Shown: piece after piece, positions 1 to 12,276 of the stretch | Layout of the letters: every line of letters begins with the position of its first letter | How positions within the stretch are numbered: position 1 is the first letter of the stretch | Assembly (NCBI GenBank): GCA_002104985.1 | Contig: MCGO01000031.1 | Location: forward strand, 310,001 to 374,000 | Direction of reading: 5' to 3' | Length of the DNA: 64,000 bases | Source of the DNA: Rhizoclosmatium globosum | Taxonomy: Eukaryota > Chytridiomycota > Chytridiomycetes > Chytridiales > Chytriomycetaceae | Program-made: the position numbers and the translations under genes | The notes under the pieces: model-generated | Database searches by the model: none | Seen by the model: only the letters and a program-made list of their open reading frames with translations | Told to the model about the DNA's origin: nothing

Positions 1-1487
1 TCCCTCAAACAGTATGTCGATCTACTATCTCGTATATTGATGGAGATAGAGGAATCCTTCGGTGAGTCTAGTGATTGATAAATACACCATAGACTCACTC
101 ATTCTCAGTTACCGCGGATACAATATCGAAGACTTGGCAGAACATTCTTCGTTTATTGAAGTGTCCTACTTGCTCATTTACGGCCATCTCCCCACTCGTA
201 CTCAACTCGACACTTGGAACACGAGAATCATGCGTCACACTTACGTTCACGAGAACATGATCGACTATATGAAGAGTTTCCGTTACGACGCCCATCCTGT
301 ATGTGAACATTGTCTACACGATTGCACATTCTAACGAAACTAGATGGGAATGCTCGTGAGTGCCATCGCAGCAATGAGCACATTCCACCCAGAAGCAAGC
401 ACAGCTCTCCACGGAGACCAAATCTATGACGACCCTCGCATGGTCAACAAACAGATCTTCCGTCTCGTTGGAAAACGTGAGTCCAATAACTTACCATTCC
501 AGCCCAAAACAAAACCACTAATCTCTCTCACGTTTCTTCACTCCAGTCCCAACCCTCGCCGCCATCGCATACCGCCACAGAATCGGACGTCCCTACGTGT
601 ACCCCAACCAAGACCTCGATTTCACTGGAAACTTCCTGTTCATGATGGACAGGCTCTCGGAAACGACGTACACGCCAAACCCGGCTCTTGTCCGTGCTTT
701 GGATGTGATTTTCATCTTACACGCGGATCACGAGTTGAATTGTAGTACGGCTGCGGTGAGACAGTTGGGGTCGACTGGAATCGACCCGTATATTAGTGTT
801 GCGGGGAGTGCGGCGGCGTTGTATGGGCCTATGCATGGTGGTGCTAATGAAGCGGCTTTGAGAATGTTGGAAGGTGAGGGTACCCGTCTTTTTAGCAAGT
901 CGTTTTGTCTGATATGTAAAGCACAGAAATCGGGTCTGTTGAGAATATTCCTGCTTTCATTGAAGAAGTGAAGGCCAAGAAGAGAAAGTTGATGGGTTTC
1001 GGTCATCGCGTGTACAAGTTTTACGATCCTCGTGCAAAGTTGATGCGCAAGACTGCGGAGGAGGTTTTCAAGATTATGGGACGTAACCCTATCATTGACG
1101 TTGCTGTTGAAGTGAGTGGTCCTTATATTCAAAAGATACCGTGAATTTTAACACATTGAACAGCTTGAACGAATCGCATTGAGCGACGAATACTTTATCA
1201 AGCGAAACTTGTACCCAAATGTTGATTTCTACTCTGGAATCATTTACAAATCTATGGGCTTCCCAACTGATTTCTTCCCAGTCTTGTTTGCAATTGCCCG
1301 TACGACTGGTTGGCTTGCACACTGGAGAGAGCAGTTGATGGAAGGAACACCAATCTTCAGACCCGCACAAGCTTATGATGGTGTTAGTCCAAGAGAATAC
1401 GTCAAGATGGAGGACCGTGAATCCGCTGTTGATGAGAGCGTGTTTGCTGGGTATGGAGCTGGAGGAGCAAACCCTCGTAAGCTCTAA
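1..1487 (+). CDS. Citrate synthase, 5' partial
   Basis: Condenses acetyl-CoA and oxaloacetate to citrate. The N-terminus lies outside the window. Visible exons are about 3-61, 109-298, 344-476, 547-873, 927-1111 and 1164-1487, all with GT-AG borders, and they join into one frame. The catalytic elements are present: [14 protein letters not shown] and the aspartate in NVDFYSG, plus HADHELN. The start of the visible protein ([14 protein letters not shown]) and the DAHPMGML stretch resemble the bacterial and plant-peroxisomal type of the enzyme more than classical animal mitochondrial forms. The protein ends in Arg-Lys-Leu, close to a peroxisomal PTS1 tripeptide but with a non-canonical first residue. 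Cellular location is therefore open. No frame break was seen. Confidence 0.95.
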
Positions 1488-1686
1488 GTTGCAACTTTGA
1501 AAGTGTGTTGGCTGTAGTTTCTCAGTGCCATCGAATATAGTACATATTTTCTTTCTTACTTGGTTTTTCTTTCAACCATTGCCACTATGAATACAATTTT
1601 GTTTCTTCTATACATGCATTAATAACTCGAAATTTGTATCCCTGAGCGTTTCTTTATTATTCCCCTTCATCATCCAACCCAAGCAT

Positions 1687-3101
1687 TTAACCACGGTTTC
1701 CGTATCTCATAAAGCTGTTCCAACTGAGTGGTTGTCCATTTGCATCCTTCACTGCATTTTCAAGTCTAACTGCTACGTAATTCTCCCATGCTACCGTCGT
1801 TGAAGAAATATTCTTGGCAGCAAGTGCCCGCCAAATACTCCGTTCTGTGTCATTTTTGAACATCGGAAACCTTGCAGCCAAGTGCTCAACCACCTGATTC
1901 AAGTCAGCCTCAGTGAACGGATCACGAATAAACTTTGGCATCATATTTTCCACGAGTGGTTTGATCAACTGCTGCGTCCGTTGAGTATCAATATTAAAGT
2001 CTGTCGAGAACGTCAAATTCACCCGTCTCTGCGAATCAAATTCAGGAACACACGAGAAACAAGCTCCCTATGTCGCTCAAGAGACCCCGGAGACGTAAGC
2101 CTCTTCACCGCAACCTCCGGAGTCCCATACAAATCAGCAATACACCGAAACATCTTCGGCCCATCTTTACACCAATGTATAGCAACCGACTCCCTCGTCG
2201 ACTTCCTCGCAAAAATATTCGGCGCCTCCTCCAAATCATGAAACGTAAACGTCTTTGCAAGATGGATCCCCCAGGTGATATTCCCACGAACAAACCAAAC
2301 CCCAACCTGTCTATCCTCGTGCCCCTTTCGGTTCTGTTTTGGGATCGGGGAGTGGTGTATCCATTCTGTGAGGTCTGGGGTGAGGAGGTAGAACATTCCT
2401 GACATGTAGGCGTCGTTGAAGCTTCGACCGATGTAGTGGGATTTTTGGGGGTGAAGGGTTTTGAGGAAGGTGGAGAGGCGGGGGAGGTGGATTACGGTGT
2501 CGTCGTCGGATTTGCCGATGAATTTGTATCGGAGGCAGTAGTGGTTTTTGGTTGTGGGGTGACGCGTGTATAAGATGCTTCGAGCGTGGAGGAACCAGTC
2601 GAGGGATTTGCCGAGGTTCATATTCTCTTCCATTTCTGTGATGTGTACGTCTCCGTATGTCATTTCTTCGAGTGCTAATTCAAGTTCTTGTTCCCAAGAC
2701 TTTGCATTTCCAAAGACGAATATGATATCAAATTGGTCTTCAATTGAAGCTTTTGAGTTGATTTTTCGGTATGTTTTGCGTAATAGGTTTCGTCGAAGAG
2801 TGCTGTTGATGTGTGTTGTTGTTGATATTCCAATCAGACCGAGTTTAGGAGGAGGACAGCCAGTATACACGTCTTTCATAGTTAGATTTTTGGTTATTGG
2901 ATCTACGGAGACAAGGGATTCTAGTGGAGCTTCAATGGTATAAACTGTTTCGACCACAACTTCAACATCATTCTTGGTTGGCTCAATCAACGTCTCGGAC
3001 CGATAAACCGCAATCAACAGAAAAACGAGAGTTATTACAGCCAGAAGGAGAATGTGGCGTCGACTGCAGGGGCCATAGAATCGAATCTTTGGAGCTGTCA
3101 T
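1687..3101 (-). CDS. GT31-like type II membrane glycosyltransferase
   Basis: The chosen start at 3101 puts a hydrophobic anchor (about residues 12-31, HILLLAVITLVFLLIAVY) directly after a short basic tail, as in Golgi type II enzymes. The lumenal part has GKSDDDTVIHLPRL, a DxD-type metal and nucleotide-sugar motif, followed by YIGRSFNDAYMSGMFYLLTPDL. This order is seen in galactosyltransferase family 31. The frame stops at 2019, but the -1 frame continues for about 110 plausible residues (VNLTFSTDF...) to 1687, so one base is probably missing near 2023. The sugar and acceptor cannot be told from sequence. It is tail to tail with citrate synthase. Confidence 0.7.
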
Positions 3102-3378
3102 CAAGCTGTCATTCGGACTTTCCCGCCACAAAGATGTAGTTTGTCGCAAAATGAGTGAGTATAATTCAAATAAATAAATGAAGCGGCCATCTCCATTGTA
3201 TTTTGTGATAAAATGTCGAATAACTAGTGTTACCGTATTTGAAACTTGAGTGGTAACTTTACAATGGAGGCTGGGGGCTGCTTTCAATCAAATTGAATTG
3301 GTGCCCACCCGCTTTGACCCAATTTGCCACTCAAATCACTGTTTCTTTCTCAAACAAACTCTCAATCAAAACTCAAGC

Positions 3379-3978
3379 ATGTCCAAGTTCAGCTCCATGG
3401 GATCAGCGTTCGCTGGTACCGCTCAAATGTGTACCTGCTACAACCGCCAACAGATCAAGGAGATGGATGTGACCAAGGACCCGATTTTGAGACATGCCCT
3501 CCCACACGAGACCATCTACTTTGCCTTCAAGTCCAACCGCCACTCACACATTTTCACGAACTTGGCGTACATTGCAATCAAGGGGGACTTTGCAACGTCG
3601 ACTCGACGCTGGGTTGAGCGATATGAATACTACGAACAAGCCATCACCCACGTTCAATTTGAGACTGGCGGTGCTGGATTGACTACAGGAGGTCGTGACG
3701 TAGTTCTTACCTTCAACACGCCTCGTGGTAAGGAGGAGATTGAGATTTGGAAGAACGAGCAAGAGGTAGCGCATCGGTTTTACAAGGTGCTTGCAACGCT
3801 TTCCCAGATCCAGGGACGCAACAGACAATTGTATCACCTTGGACAAACCATTGCTTCTAAAGTTGTTTTGGACAAGCCTGAAGACTTTTTCAAGGTCATT
3901 GAGGAAACGTCTGAGGCCTTGTTGGAGAAATACGCACCTCGTTCGTATGGTAAAGTGTTTGAAGACCTTGGTTACTAA
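3379..3978 (+). CDS. Conserved protein with possible PH-like fold
   Basis: Single-exon frame of 199 residues. It has no signal peptide or membrane segment. The central part (about residues 60-150) alternates beta-like stretches, including AYIAIKGD, STRRWVERYEYYEQAITHVQF and VVLTFNTPRGKEEIEIW. A helical C-terminus follows (EVAHRFYKVLATLSQI). That order resembles bacterial-type pleckstrin-homology proteins of algae and oomycetes, but the match is from memory of the pattern only. An N-terminal CTCYNRQQ segment is not explained. Function unknown. The frame is undisturbed. Confidence 0.7.
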   Translation: MSKFSSMGSAFAGTAQMCTCYNRQQIKEMDVTKDPILRHALPHETIYFAFKSNRHSHIFTNLAYIAIKGDFATSTRRWVERYEYYEQAITHVQFETGGAGLTTGGRDVVLTFNTPRGKEEIEIWKNEQEVAHRFYKVLATLSQIQGRNRQLYHLGQTIASKVVLDKPEDFFKVIEETSEALLEKYAPRSYGKVFEDLGY

Positions 3979-4102
3979 AGAATATTGTTACTTTTTGAAC
4001 AAATAAATGGTTTTTGGTGCTTTGATACTTGTTGAGGATTGCTCGTCCGAAAACATTGACCACTTCCAAAAAACCACCCACCGAACACAACCAACCGATA
4101 CA

Positions 4103-5150
4103 ATGGTCAGCCTCCCCTCTTCTCTTGCCGCCACTAACGGCTTCATTCGCAGCTCGAGTGCACAATTGAACAGGCGTCGACGCTCAAGAAGATCCTCGAT
4201 GCGGTGAAGGAGCTCGTGACCGATGCCAACTTTGACTGTTCGGACGCGGGACTTGCGCTTCAGGCGATGGACAACTCGCACGTGGCTCTGGTTGCGCTGC
4301 TGCTCAAGTCGTCGGCGTTTACTCCGTTTCGGTGCGTTGTTTGTTTGTTTGATTGTTTTGTTGGAGGTTACTGTGAAAGAAGGTGCTGAGTGTTTGAATA
4401 GCTGCGACCAGGCCCTGTCCCTCGGAATCAACTTGACTTCGCTGTCAAAGATCCTCAAGTGCGCTGGAAACGACGACACAGTCACTATCAAGGCGGATTC
4501 GGGTGTCGACACCCTGGCCCTGTCCTTCGAGTCAAAGAGTAAGTCACTGCTCCTCTTGAACAGTCTTTGTACCATTGCTAACCAATTATGCTCCCAATCA
4601 GACGGTGCCCGTCAGTCCGAGTACGAACTCAAGCTTATGGACATTGACTCAGAGCACCTTGGTATCCCAGAAACTCCATACGAGGCCACAGTCAAAATGT
4701 CCTCTGCTGAATTCCAGCGCATCTGCAGAGACCTCCGTATCCTCAACGAGTCTATTGTCATTGATGTTACAAAGGAGGGCGTCAAGTTCTCTGCTGCTGG
4801 TGACATGGGTTCTGGCTCTGTCTTTATCAAGTCTGGACAATCTTCCATCGACGAGAATGATGAGGATACTGCTACAACTATTGCTCTCTCTTCCCCAGTC
4901 TCTCTCACCTTCTCTCTCAAGTACTTGTGTGACTTTTCCAAGGCCACCCCACTCTCCAACGTTGTCACTTTGAGCTTGTCCAACGACGTACCTCTCTTGG
5001 TTGAGTACGCTGTTTCTGAAGTTGGTCACATTAGGTAAATATCTCTTCTGGGTTGTTTCTGTTGATTTGTGATCATATTCGGACTTGCCAACTAACTGAA
5101 CTCCCCTACACAGATACTACCTTGCCCCCAAGATTGGCGAGGACAATTAA
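4103..5150 (+). CDS. PCNA: Proliferating cell nuclear antigen (sliding clamp)
   Basis: Ring-shaped DNA polymerase processivity factor of the nucleus. Five exons (4103-4105, 4153-4331, 4402-4538, 4602-5034, 5114-5150) give 262 residues, the usual PCNA length. Diagnostic stretches are [70 protein letters not shown]-like [12 protein letters not shown] and a C-terminal YLAPKIGED that contacts partner PIP boxes. The first exon is only the ATG; the intron after it begins GTCAGC and ends GCAG. All other borders are GT-AG. No frame break. Confidence 0.96.
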
Positions 5151-5469
5151 TACGGATGTTATTCGTTGGATTTGCTTTTGGATTTAACTGTCTTGATGAA
5201 TAATATTTATGTGATATACTTTAAACTGGTTTACATCAATATGACGAATGCCTCCAGCTGAATCTGATTGATGGACGATAATGAAGGTCTCGACTCGCAC
5301 TTTGTATTCTGGAAGAAGAAGAGAAGGAGGAGGCCCCACACAAAGGACTCCAATCAGATTGCCGGCTTTGTGTCGTCAGACGCGAAAATCCACCTGATTT
5401 CCAGATTCACAACGTCCCAAAAAGTCCTTACTCACGCACTTATCCGACTCAAACCGTTTAACAGCGAAC

Positions 5470-6396
5470 ATGTCTCAAATGCCTTCTTCACTTACAAGTT
5501 CCCATACCCCGGTTCCACACCTGTTTCTATCGCACCCGTCTGATCTGGGCGATTCTGAAACACAGCAACTTCCTAGCCCTGAAGACGAAAAAACATCTGT
5601 ATTTAGGAAACAGCCCTTTCGACCCAGTTGTGAAAGTTTCCATTGTCCTGCCCAAGAATCAAGTCAAACATATTCACAATCGAATGAACAGCAGCTACCA
5701 TCTCCAACCACTGACCAACCAACAATAGCATCTACCGAAGTGGATCTAACTGAGCAAGAACTTGAAATCTTCCAATTCCTTCATGAAAAATACAAATTAC
5801 ACCAACAACAGTTGGAGCAACAGCAATTGCATGCCAGTCAACCAAATGAAACTTCTCATTATTACACATTGTCTCCAACCTCCTATCCCCAACCCGAATA
5901 CACAACTACCCTCACATCCGAAAACACCAACAAAACAAACGACGACGAAATGGATCACACAACACGATCCAACTCCTCAGAATCAACACCAACCCTCACA
6001 CCCACACCCCTCCCCCAAACTCTCCCACCTACAACAACAACTCCTCCAACCACAACCACAACCACAACCCCACCTCCCCGCCCCATAAAACGAAACCCCT
6101 CCAGCGGGAAATACAAATGCACACTATGCCCCAAAGAATTCGAACGCCCCTCCACCCTCAAAACCCACATGAACTCACACACAGGAAACAGACCGTACCA
6201 GTGCTCGCGAGAAGGATGTGCATGGAAGTTCACCGTGCTGAGTAACTTGAAGAGACATGAACGCAGTTGTGGGAACAGCGAGTATGCGAGGCGGCCGAAT
6301 TATGCGAATAGTCAGAGACTTGCTCAAGCGGAGAGTAGCGGTGGTGCTGTGAAGGAGAGGAGGGGACGAGAAGCTGTACAAAACAATGGGAATTAG
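5470..6396 (+). CDS. C2H2 zinc-finger transcription factor
   Basis: One exon, 308 residues. Residues 1-205 are low-complexity, rich in Ser, Thr, Pro and Gln, with a Thr/Pro run encoded by ACAACC-like repeats. Two adjacent zinc fingers follow at about 213-268: YKCTLCPKEFERPSTLKTHMNSH (C-x2-C-x12-H-x3-H) and a second with C-x4-C-x12-H-x3-C. They are joined by a TGNRPYQC-type linker, a classical DNA-binding layout. The tail is basic. Target genes are unknown. A start further upstream in the same frame was not found. Confidence 0.85.
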   Translation: MSQMPSSLTSSHTPVPHLFLSHPSDLGDSETQQLPSPEDEKTSVFRKQPFRPSCESFHCPAQESSQTYSQSNEQQLPSPTTDQPTIASTEVDLTEQELEIFQFLHEKYKLHQQQLEQQQLHASQPNETSHYYTLSPTSYPQPEYTTTLTSENTNKTNDDEMDHTTRSNSSESTPTLTPTPLPQTLPPTTTTPPTTTTTTTPPPRPIKRNPSSGKYKCTLCPKEFERPSTLKTHMNSHTGNRPYQCSREGCAWKFTVLSNLKRHERSCGNSEYARRPNYANSQRLAQAESSGGAVKERRGREAVQNNGN

Positions 6397-6680
6397 TATC
6401 CTATTGATTCTTTCTCGATTTTCGTTCTCCTGTCAGCGTTTTCATCTTGTTTGGGTTAGTTACTTTCGTTTCTTCTCTTGCCGCTTATTCTACGTACTAT
6501 ACTTATGTCGAAATAAACTAGTCATTCATATCGATGAACAGTTAAGATTTACGGGCAATCTTCGAATTATTTCGGGAAAGTGTTTGAATAAGCGGAACGA
6601 ACAATGGTTTATTCTCCGCATAACGTAAAATAAATACAATTATAATTTACATATACACAGCAATGCTCAAGTTTGGTCGT

Positions 6681-7652
6681 TTAGACGATTGGAACAGACT
6701 TCTCAATGTCCTCCGTGGCCAAAACTCCAAACTTGTGTGCGTTCAAGCGTTCCCCAAAGTATGGAACACGCATCAGGATTGACTCAATGAGAGAAACTTC
6801 CTTGTGACTCTACATTGGGGTGTTCAGTGTTAACACCAGAACAGATAAAAAAACCTCCATACCTGCACAAACCACAAGAAAATGACTACATTGAAGATAA
6901 TGTTTCCAACAGCGAGAGCCTTCAAGACCAGCCAGAAAGCCTCAAGGATGTAACTGTTGTTCCACTCCTCGACATATGCAAAGGCAGCAATGTACTTTTG
7001 CATGTAAACGATCGACATCATATTGAAGAACAACGCAGGGAACGGAAGCGCAGTGAAGTTGTGCCTACGAACCGATGTAAATACAATGGCTATTCCATGC
7101 GTTCACAAAGCTCACCAGTTCAAGTACAACGACAACACCCCTGATCCGTTCTCTCCTTCATCGCATCATGCATACAACAATTCAAAAGCACCAAGAACAT
7201 AATATGCACGAAAAACAGGTATACAGCGTGGAACTGGAACACCCCATCCCACATACATTCCTGAGACACAGCCACACCCCCATCCAACATCTCCTGCGTA
7301 CACACCATCGAAAGATTATAAAAACTGTTCGCGATAGAAATAACTTCGAGAACGAGAATGTTGGCTGCAAGACCCATGTACCTAATAATTGGAAATCAGT
7401 GAGTTCAACTTCCTGGAGAGAACTTCACACACCAGTATGAACGAACAGACAACCGGTCCGTCTCAGCTGATTTGGATACGTATACGTGGAAGAGGGTAAC
7501 TGCTCCAAGCGCTGTCCATAACCAGTGAATCTGAAAGCTTGGGTGTCAGCTGGCCCACCCTTTTTGAAATGAGAGAGGCACCACTCAACTGCTGAGACTG
7601 CGAATGGAAGATTGAGCGACGACAAGACGCCCGTTGATATGTTGACTACCAT
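6681..7652 (-). CDS. Multi-pass membrane protein, unknown function
   Basis: A multi-exon gene with about six hydrophobic segments. Among them are WLWTALGAVTLFHVY, LAANILVLEVISIA, HAVYLFFVHIMFLVLLNC and NIIFNVVIFLWFVQ. Supported junctions join Tyr-Trp to Tyr-Met-Gly (intron near 7380-7433) and Phe-Val-Gln to Ser-His-Lys (intron near 6811-6862). The first junction, near 7530-7590, is ambiguous. The C-terminus ends in EDIEKSVPIV. I do not recognise the family. The size and topology would fit a small ciliary or endomembrane protein, but this is only a suggestion. Confidence 0.6.
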
Positions 7653-10141
7653 CTGCAACGGAAAGCCACTTAGTTTTGGAATGAAGGGGAATCAAGGGTG
7701 TTATGCGAACCATAGTGATAAGGAAGAAGGTCTCGGATGTTGTGACTTGTGGCATATTGAACGGTTCTTGCTGTTTGGTTTTTTTGGTGAATATGCAATG
7801 GAAGTGCGGTGCGTTGCTTGATTTGACTTCAAGTTTGCTGCTGCGGGCAATATTCGACCCGCCAAAGAAAACTGTGCCTCCCCTTCTTTTCCTCTTTTCA
7901 TAACAAGGGGGTTTATCGAGAGTTCATTTCTCTTAATCAACAAATTGAAGTTTAAAGTTTGTTGGTGTTAATACTTGTATTCTTCTTCTTCATCAAGATT
8001 AACGAAAACCAACGATTATACATCAAGCGCTTGTGAACCATGTTGGAGTTTCAACGGACGGAAAAAGTGGTTGTGACGGCTTTGTTACGTGTTTGCAAGG
8101 AAGGTGCTCTGATTTTCAGTTCGGGTAGTTCGGGCTTCATCCCAAGGAACCCAATCTTCTTAGATTTTCGCTGACATGACTTTTAAGATTGTTGTTCTGA
8201 CATAAGCAACTCGGCCATTTTTCGGCAGCCGCCAGGATCCTTAGCATCACCCTTTCAGGTCGGGGGGTGGTCCGACAACGTGCGTAAAACAAACTATAAC
8301 ACCTAAGCTCCTTACTTCGAGTGGAAAAGCCTTAATAATACCATCTCTGAGCCATTAGAAGGAGGATTTGGAGCGGTCTTGGCTGAAATTTTCGGGTGCA
8401 CTTCCTTATCTCCGCTACAATCTCTTCGGCGCGGAAGGTGATCCTATTACGCCGGACTGCTCAGTTATGTCGTTATGGTCACAATGCCCATAGAATCATA
8501 TTTACGGAGGTTACTTCTTTGCTCACATCTGAATCATGACTTGTTCTTGATTGGAAGAGGGGAACCGGCTGTTTGGGAGTTCTGCAAAAATTTCGATCTC
8601 CATCGCATCTCCATCACCTGTTTTTGGAACAACAGCATGCTGACTGATAGACCAAAGACTCATGTTCTAGCATGTTAAAAGAGATGTCTTTCGCAGATTG
8701 ATCAATGGAAAGATAGTATTTGATCCGAATAAGCTCCTTATCTTGTACCAAATCCTCCTCTCATCTCCAATCACTGGGCCATGAATATCGCAGGGTAAAT
8801 CATGAAGGTTATGTAAAAATAAAGAAGAAGCAAATTAATTTGATCAGCATATGGATTCATCATGTGTTTCACTGATTCCGCCGAAGAAGGTTAGAAAACA
8901 TACTAGGATACAGAATAAGACATGTACTTGAATCGAGGTCCTTCGTATAGTTTGGAATCTTGCTTCGAGATGAACTGACCAAAAAATTGGGTTGTTCTTC
9001 TCCAAGCCTATGAAATTTTCTGGCGTGCAGTTGTCGGGGTGCAACTTTTTGGCTTCACCGTTTTGCCCGGCTCTTTTCAAAAACATTGCATAAGCCCTTG
9101 CACCTGAACCTTCCCCAAAACCCAGCCAATGCCTACCCAAGGATATATGCCCACAACTTCGCATTCTTGTATGATCCGATGATGCCTGATGCTGTACCAG
9201 TTGACCATGGACTGCCATGTACCCTGCTCTACTCTCATGTATCCAAACAAGACTCTTGTCGTCAGAGACGTCCACATCAGAGTGTGACAGTTTATCGATG
9301 AATGACTGGAACTCCTTTGCGTGCAAGGCCTTCTCCCTCCAATGTTTCCGCAACCAGCTCCTCACCAATCGACGACTCATACAAGTCCCACCCCCTCCTC
9401 GCGCCTCCAACTGTACTCTTTAACATCCCTTCATTTCATATGGACCTCCAGTCCGCCCCTTACGACAACCAAAGTCAGCCACAGTCAGACTGTAGTTCAA
9501 GCTCCTCCGCCACTCCCGAACATTCACCAGAAATACTTGACCAAGCCTAAAGTCGATACCTTTGATACACATCAGATGATCCCTTCCACCATCAAACTTC
9601 GAAGCGGAACCTCCGCAGGTTGCCCCAACAGAGTCACGTGACCTGCCCGAACCAAAATTTCAGCGGTCCTCCAAGAAAAGAGCAGCAACAATTGGAGTCG
9701 ATATGAGTCCCTTTCTCCTTCACCTCCACCATCAAACAAGTCTAGCAAACGGTTCAGGTTTGATCCAGTCAACAGAGAACACTGAAAGAGCGATATCTAC
9801 TGAGAATACCCAACCTATGAGGTCATGGAACGTATGCGATGAATTCGGTGTGAGCTTCCATAAATCAAGATTTGGTATCAGAACCGGAGGTCTGCGGACT
9901 TGCGACGGGCCGAGGGGATCGATAATGAAGAAATGAGATCGAAAAACGAAATCGCTGAAATAATTTTAATTGAATGGAAAGTAAAATTCCATGCCTTGTA
10001 TTTCTTGTATCTTATAAAATAAACTCTTATCATGCGTGATATTTGATAATCGTGGGGTCTGTCAAATCGTGGGCTGGTTGAATCGTGGGATTCCTTTGCT
10101 CTCGAAGCAACAAAGCCTCTCCAGAATCACCTTCCAAACCA
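7653..10141. other. Gene-poor interval
   Basis: No gene with recognisable domains was found here. Open frames are short and unconvincing. One stretch on the plus strand at about 9302-9790 has a coding-like Ser/Pro/Gln composition in two frames and could be a damaged regulatory-protein remnant. A perfect TCACGTGA palindrome lies at 9634-9641. The rest shows no repeats, tRNA or other structure that I can identify. Confidence 0.4.
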
Positions 10142-11881
10142 ATGGCCGAGCGAGAGCCCCTTCTTCCGCCTTTCTCCGTGACTAAAAGACCAGTCTTTCA
10201 GCAATATCGCAATGTCGTACTTGCATGCATAGTTGGAGTCCTGTTTTTGTGGACTTGGTGGCCCTCGGTTTCAAACGTTGAATCGGCAGTGGTGATCAAA
10301 TCGACCCACCCTCCGAGTTCTCGTCGCTCTTCATCCGAGGAGTCCATCCAACCAATGGCCCATCCTTTGGCTCTACTAGGGCCCGTGTCAACATTCAACG
10401 TCAAACGAAGCTCAGGTGGCGTGGAGAGTGGTGACTGACTGCAAAGCAGCGATTCCATCCATGACCGTCAAGACTTCCATCGAATCGAATGAATTGAAAG
10501 TGGATATCGTGTACCCAACTGAACGGCCTCCATGCCGCTGGATGCAGAGGTTCTGGCTTGAACTCAACGTTTCCCTCCCAGAAACTATGGTTCTTTCCAC
10601 ATTCAACATCAAGGATTACAGTTCAGACTTGAGATGGGACAGCGTCAATGTCGAAACCAACTTCAACGCAGAGGTTGGATCGGGTGATGTTGACATCAGG
10701 AGTCCTCTTCACACATCAACAGTCGTCATCAAACATTCTCTGGAGACATTGACTGAATGAAGAAGTGAAGGCCGACTCGATCACTGTCACTCAGAGTGGG
10801 ACATTCCACCAAATCGAATTTGGAATCAAAGACCTCTTTTAAGCATCTACTTTCTCTGGAGACGTTCGAGTTTCTGGTCAATCTCTTTCAGCTGACACAG
10901 TCTCTGTTTCCACACAAGTGGTGATGTGAAATCCTGTCAACAGTTTCAAGCACCAACTCTGCATCGTTTCGACCTTTTCAGGCTCCATCAGCCTGGAAAG
11001 TTCAGTCAAGTCACGCAAATCGCTAACCTGACCAGTAAAAGTGGAGACATCAGTCTCTTTGGCTTGAGACGGGAGCATTCGCCATCGAAACGTTCTCTGG
11101 ATCCGTTAACTTCAAGAAACTTGAATCCAGTGAAGTTGTTGTTGATTCGTTTTTGGTCAAGACACAGAGCGGGACGTTAAAATCGGAGAAGTTGTGAACG
11201 CCAAGGATTCCATTGAAGTCCATACATTTTCAGGTATGCTTCCAATACCTTGATTACGTCGATGAGGGACATGCTAACTCAGATTCTAAATTTCAAATCT
11301 TAGGTCTCATTCGCGCCACAGAAGCCATCACCACCAACACATGCTCGCTCTCAACAACTTCGGGAGACATTGACTTGCAAGCTACAGTTATCGCCTCTAC
11401 TTCCTTCGACGCATCCTCGTTCTCCGGTCGCATCCGTTCTCGGTCCGATTTGACCAGTTCGTCCATTACAATCAACACGAAAAGTGGAGACATCAATCTC
11501 GCCAAAGCCACTTCCGCAATCGCAAACCTGGACTCAGGATACTCCGGCTCCATCACAGCAACTATCAGTGGCTACGATTCCGTCAGTCTCGTCTCCAAAA
11601 GTGGAGACATTGACACCAACCTCTCCCCAAGATCTGCCTCCTCAAACAAGGCAAAGATTGAAGCCCGTAGTGGTCGTGTGAAGGCATTCGTATCTGATTT
11701 CACGGGTTGGTTTGATGCAAAGTCAAAGTACTCTGGACGCGTGAAGGTGAATGGACAAATCGATGTTGTGAAGCAGAGTAAAAATGGAGTCGAGGGTTGG
11801 GTTGGTGGAGTTGGTGTTGGTACAGGCAAGATCGAAGCAGTCACGGATAACGGAGACATTATGTTAGCTTTTGATTGTTAA
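10142..11881 (+). pseudogene. Membrane-anchored repeat protein (DUF4097-like), frame-broken
   Basis: The N-terminus has a basic cytoplasmic tail and a membrane anchor (NVVLACIVGVLFLWTWW). Then come repeats around Ser-Gly-Asp-Ile/Val units such as VGSGDVDIRS, TSKSGDISLF, TTSGDIDLQA, NTKSGDINLA and VSKSGDIDTN. Repeats of this kind form beta-solenoids in DUF4097/adhesin-like proteins. An intron at about 11232-11304 joins TFSG to LIRATEA. The last part, to 11881, is open. Between 10400 and 11200 the reading frame changes at least seven times, mostly as if a base were missing. There is also a tandem GACT duplication at 10433-10440 and an in-frame TAA near 10840. It may be a pseudogene or a badly sequenced gene. 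Confidence 0.55.
10433..10440 (+). repeat. 4-bp tandem duplication (GACT x2) that shifts the frame
   Basis: GACTGACT. Removing one copy joins the upstream frame (ending Glu-Ser-Gly-Asp) to the downstream frame (Cys-Lys-Ala-Ala-Ile). This is one of the few breaks in the window that is not a single-base loss. Confidence 0.6.
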
Positions 11882-12276
11882 TTAAAAATTAAGTGCTTGT
11901 TGTTTGATCCTTCGAATTACGGTAAATGTGATCCGCGCTCCGATGCTACCACTATCATTGTTGCTCGAAGAACCTTTGAGCGAAGGCGGAACGAAAGAAG
12001 ATATGCTATTACTAAAGAATTTAAGGGGGTGACTAATTTTTCGCCTCAATCGATTTCCATGCCTGATTTAAGGGGAGCATTACTCAAATAGATACGGTAT
12101 TTATTGCCAGCTGTCTGTAATAATAAGCAATAACGCTACCCCATGCAAAAAACCCGATTCGATTGCTGTGAGTCCCTTCAAAACAACAGTAACCCCAACT
12201 TGAACAAAAACCACCTGACCAGCAGGGACACAAACAAACAACCATCATGCAGAAAATAAAAGCCCCCCCCTCTTCA
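11882..12276. other. Intergenic, nothing recognised
   Basis: AT-rich spacer between the repeat protein and the first bZIP gene. It holds a TTACTAA at 12009-12015 but no open frame with coding character. Confidence 0.5.

Noticed and set aside
8844..9410. A 188-residue minus-strand open frame in the gene-poor interval
   Set aside because: No domain or coding composition. An HMG-box reading was tried and did not hold.
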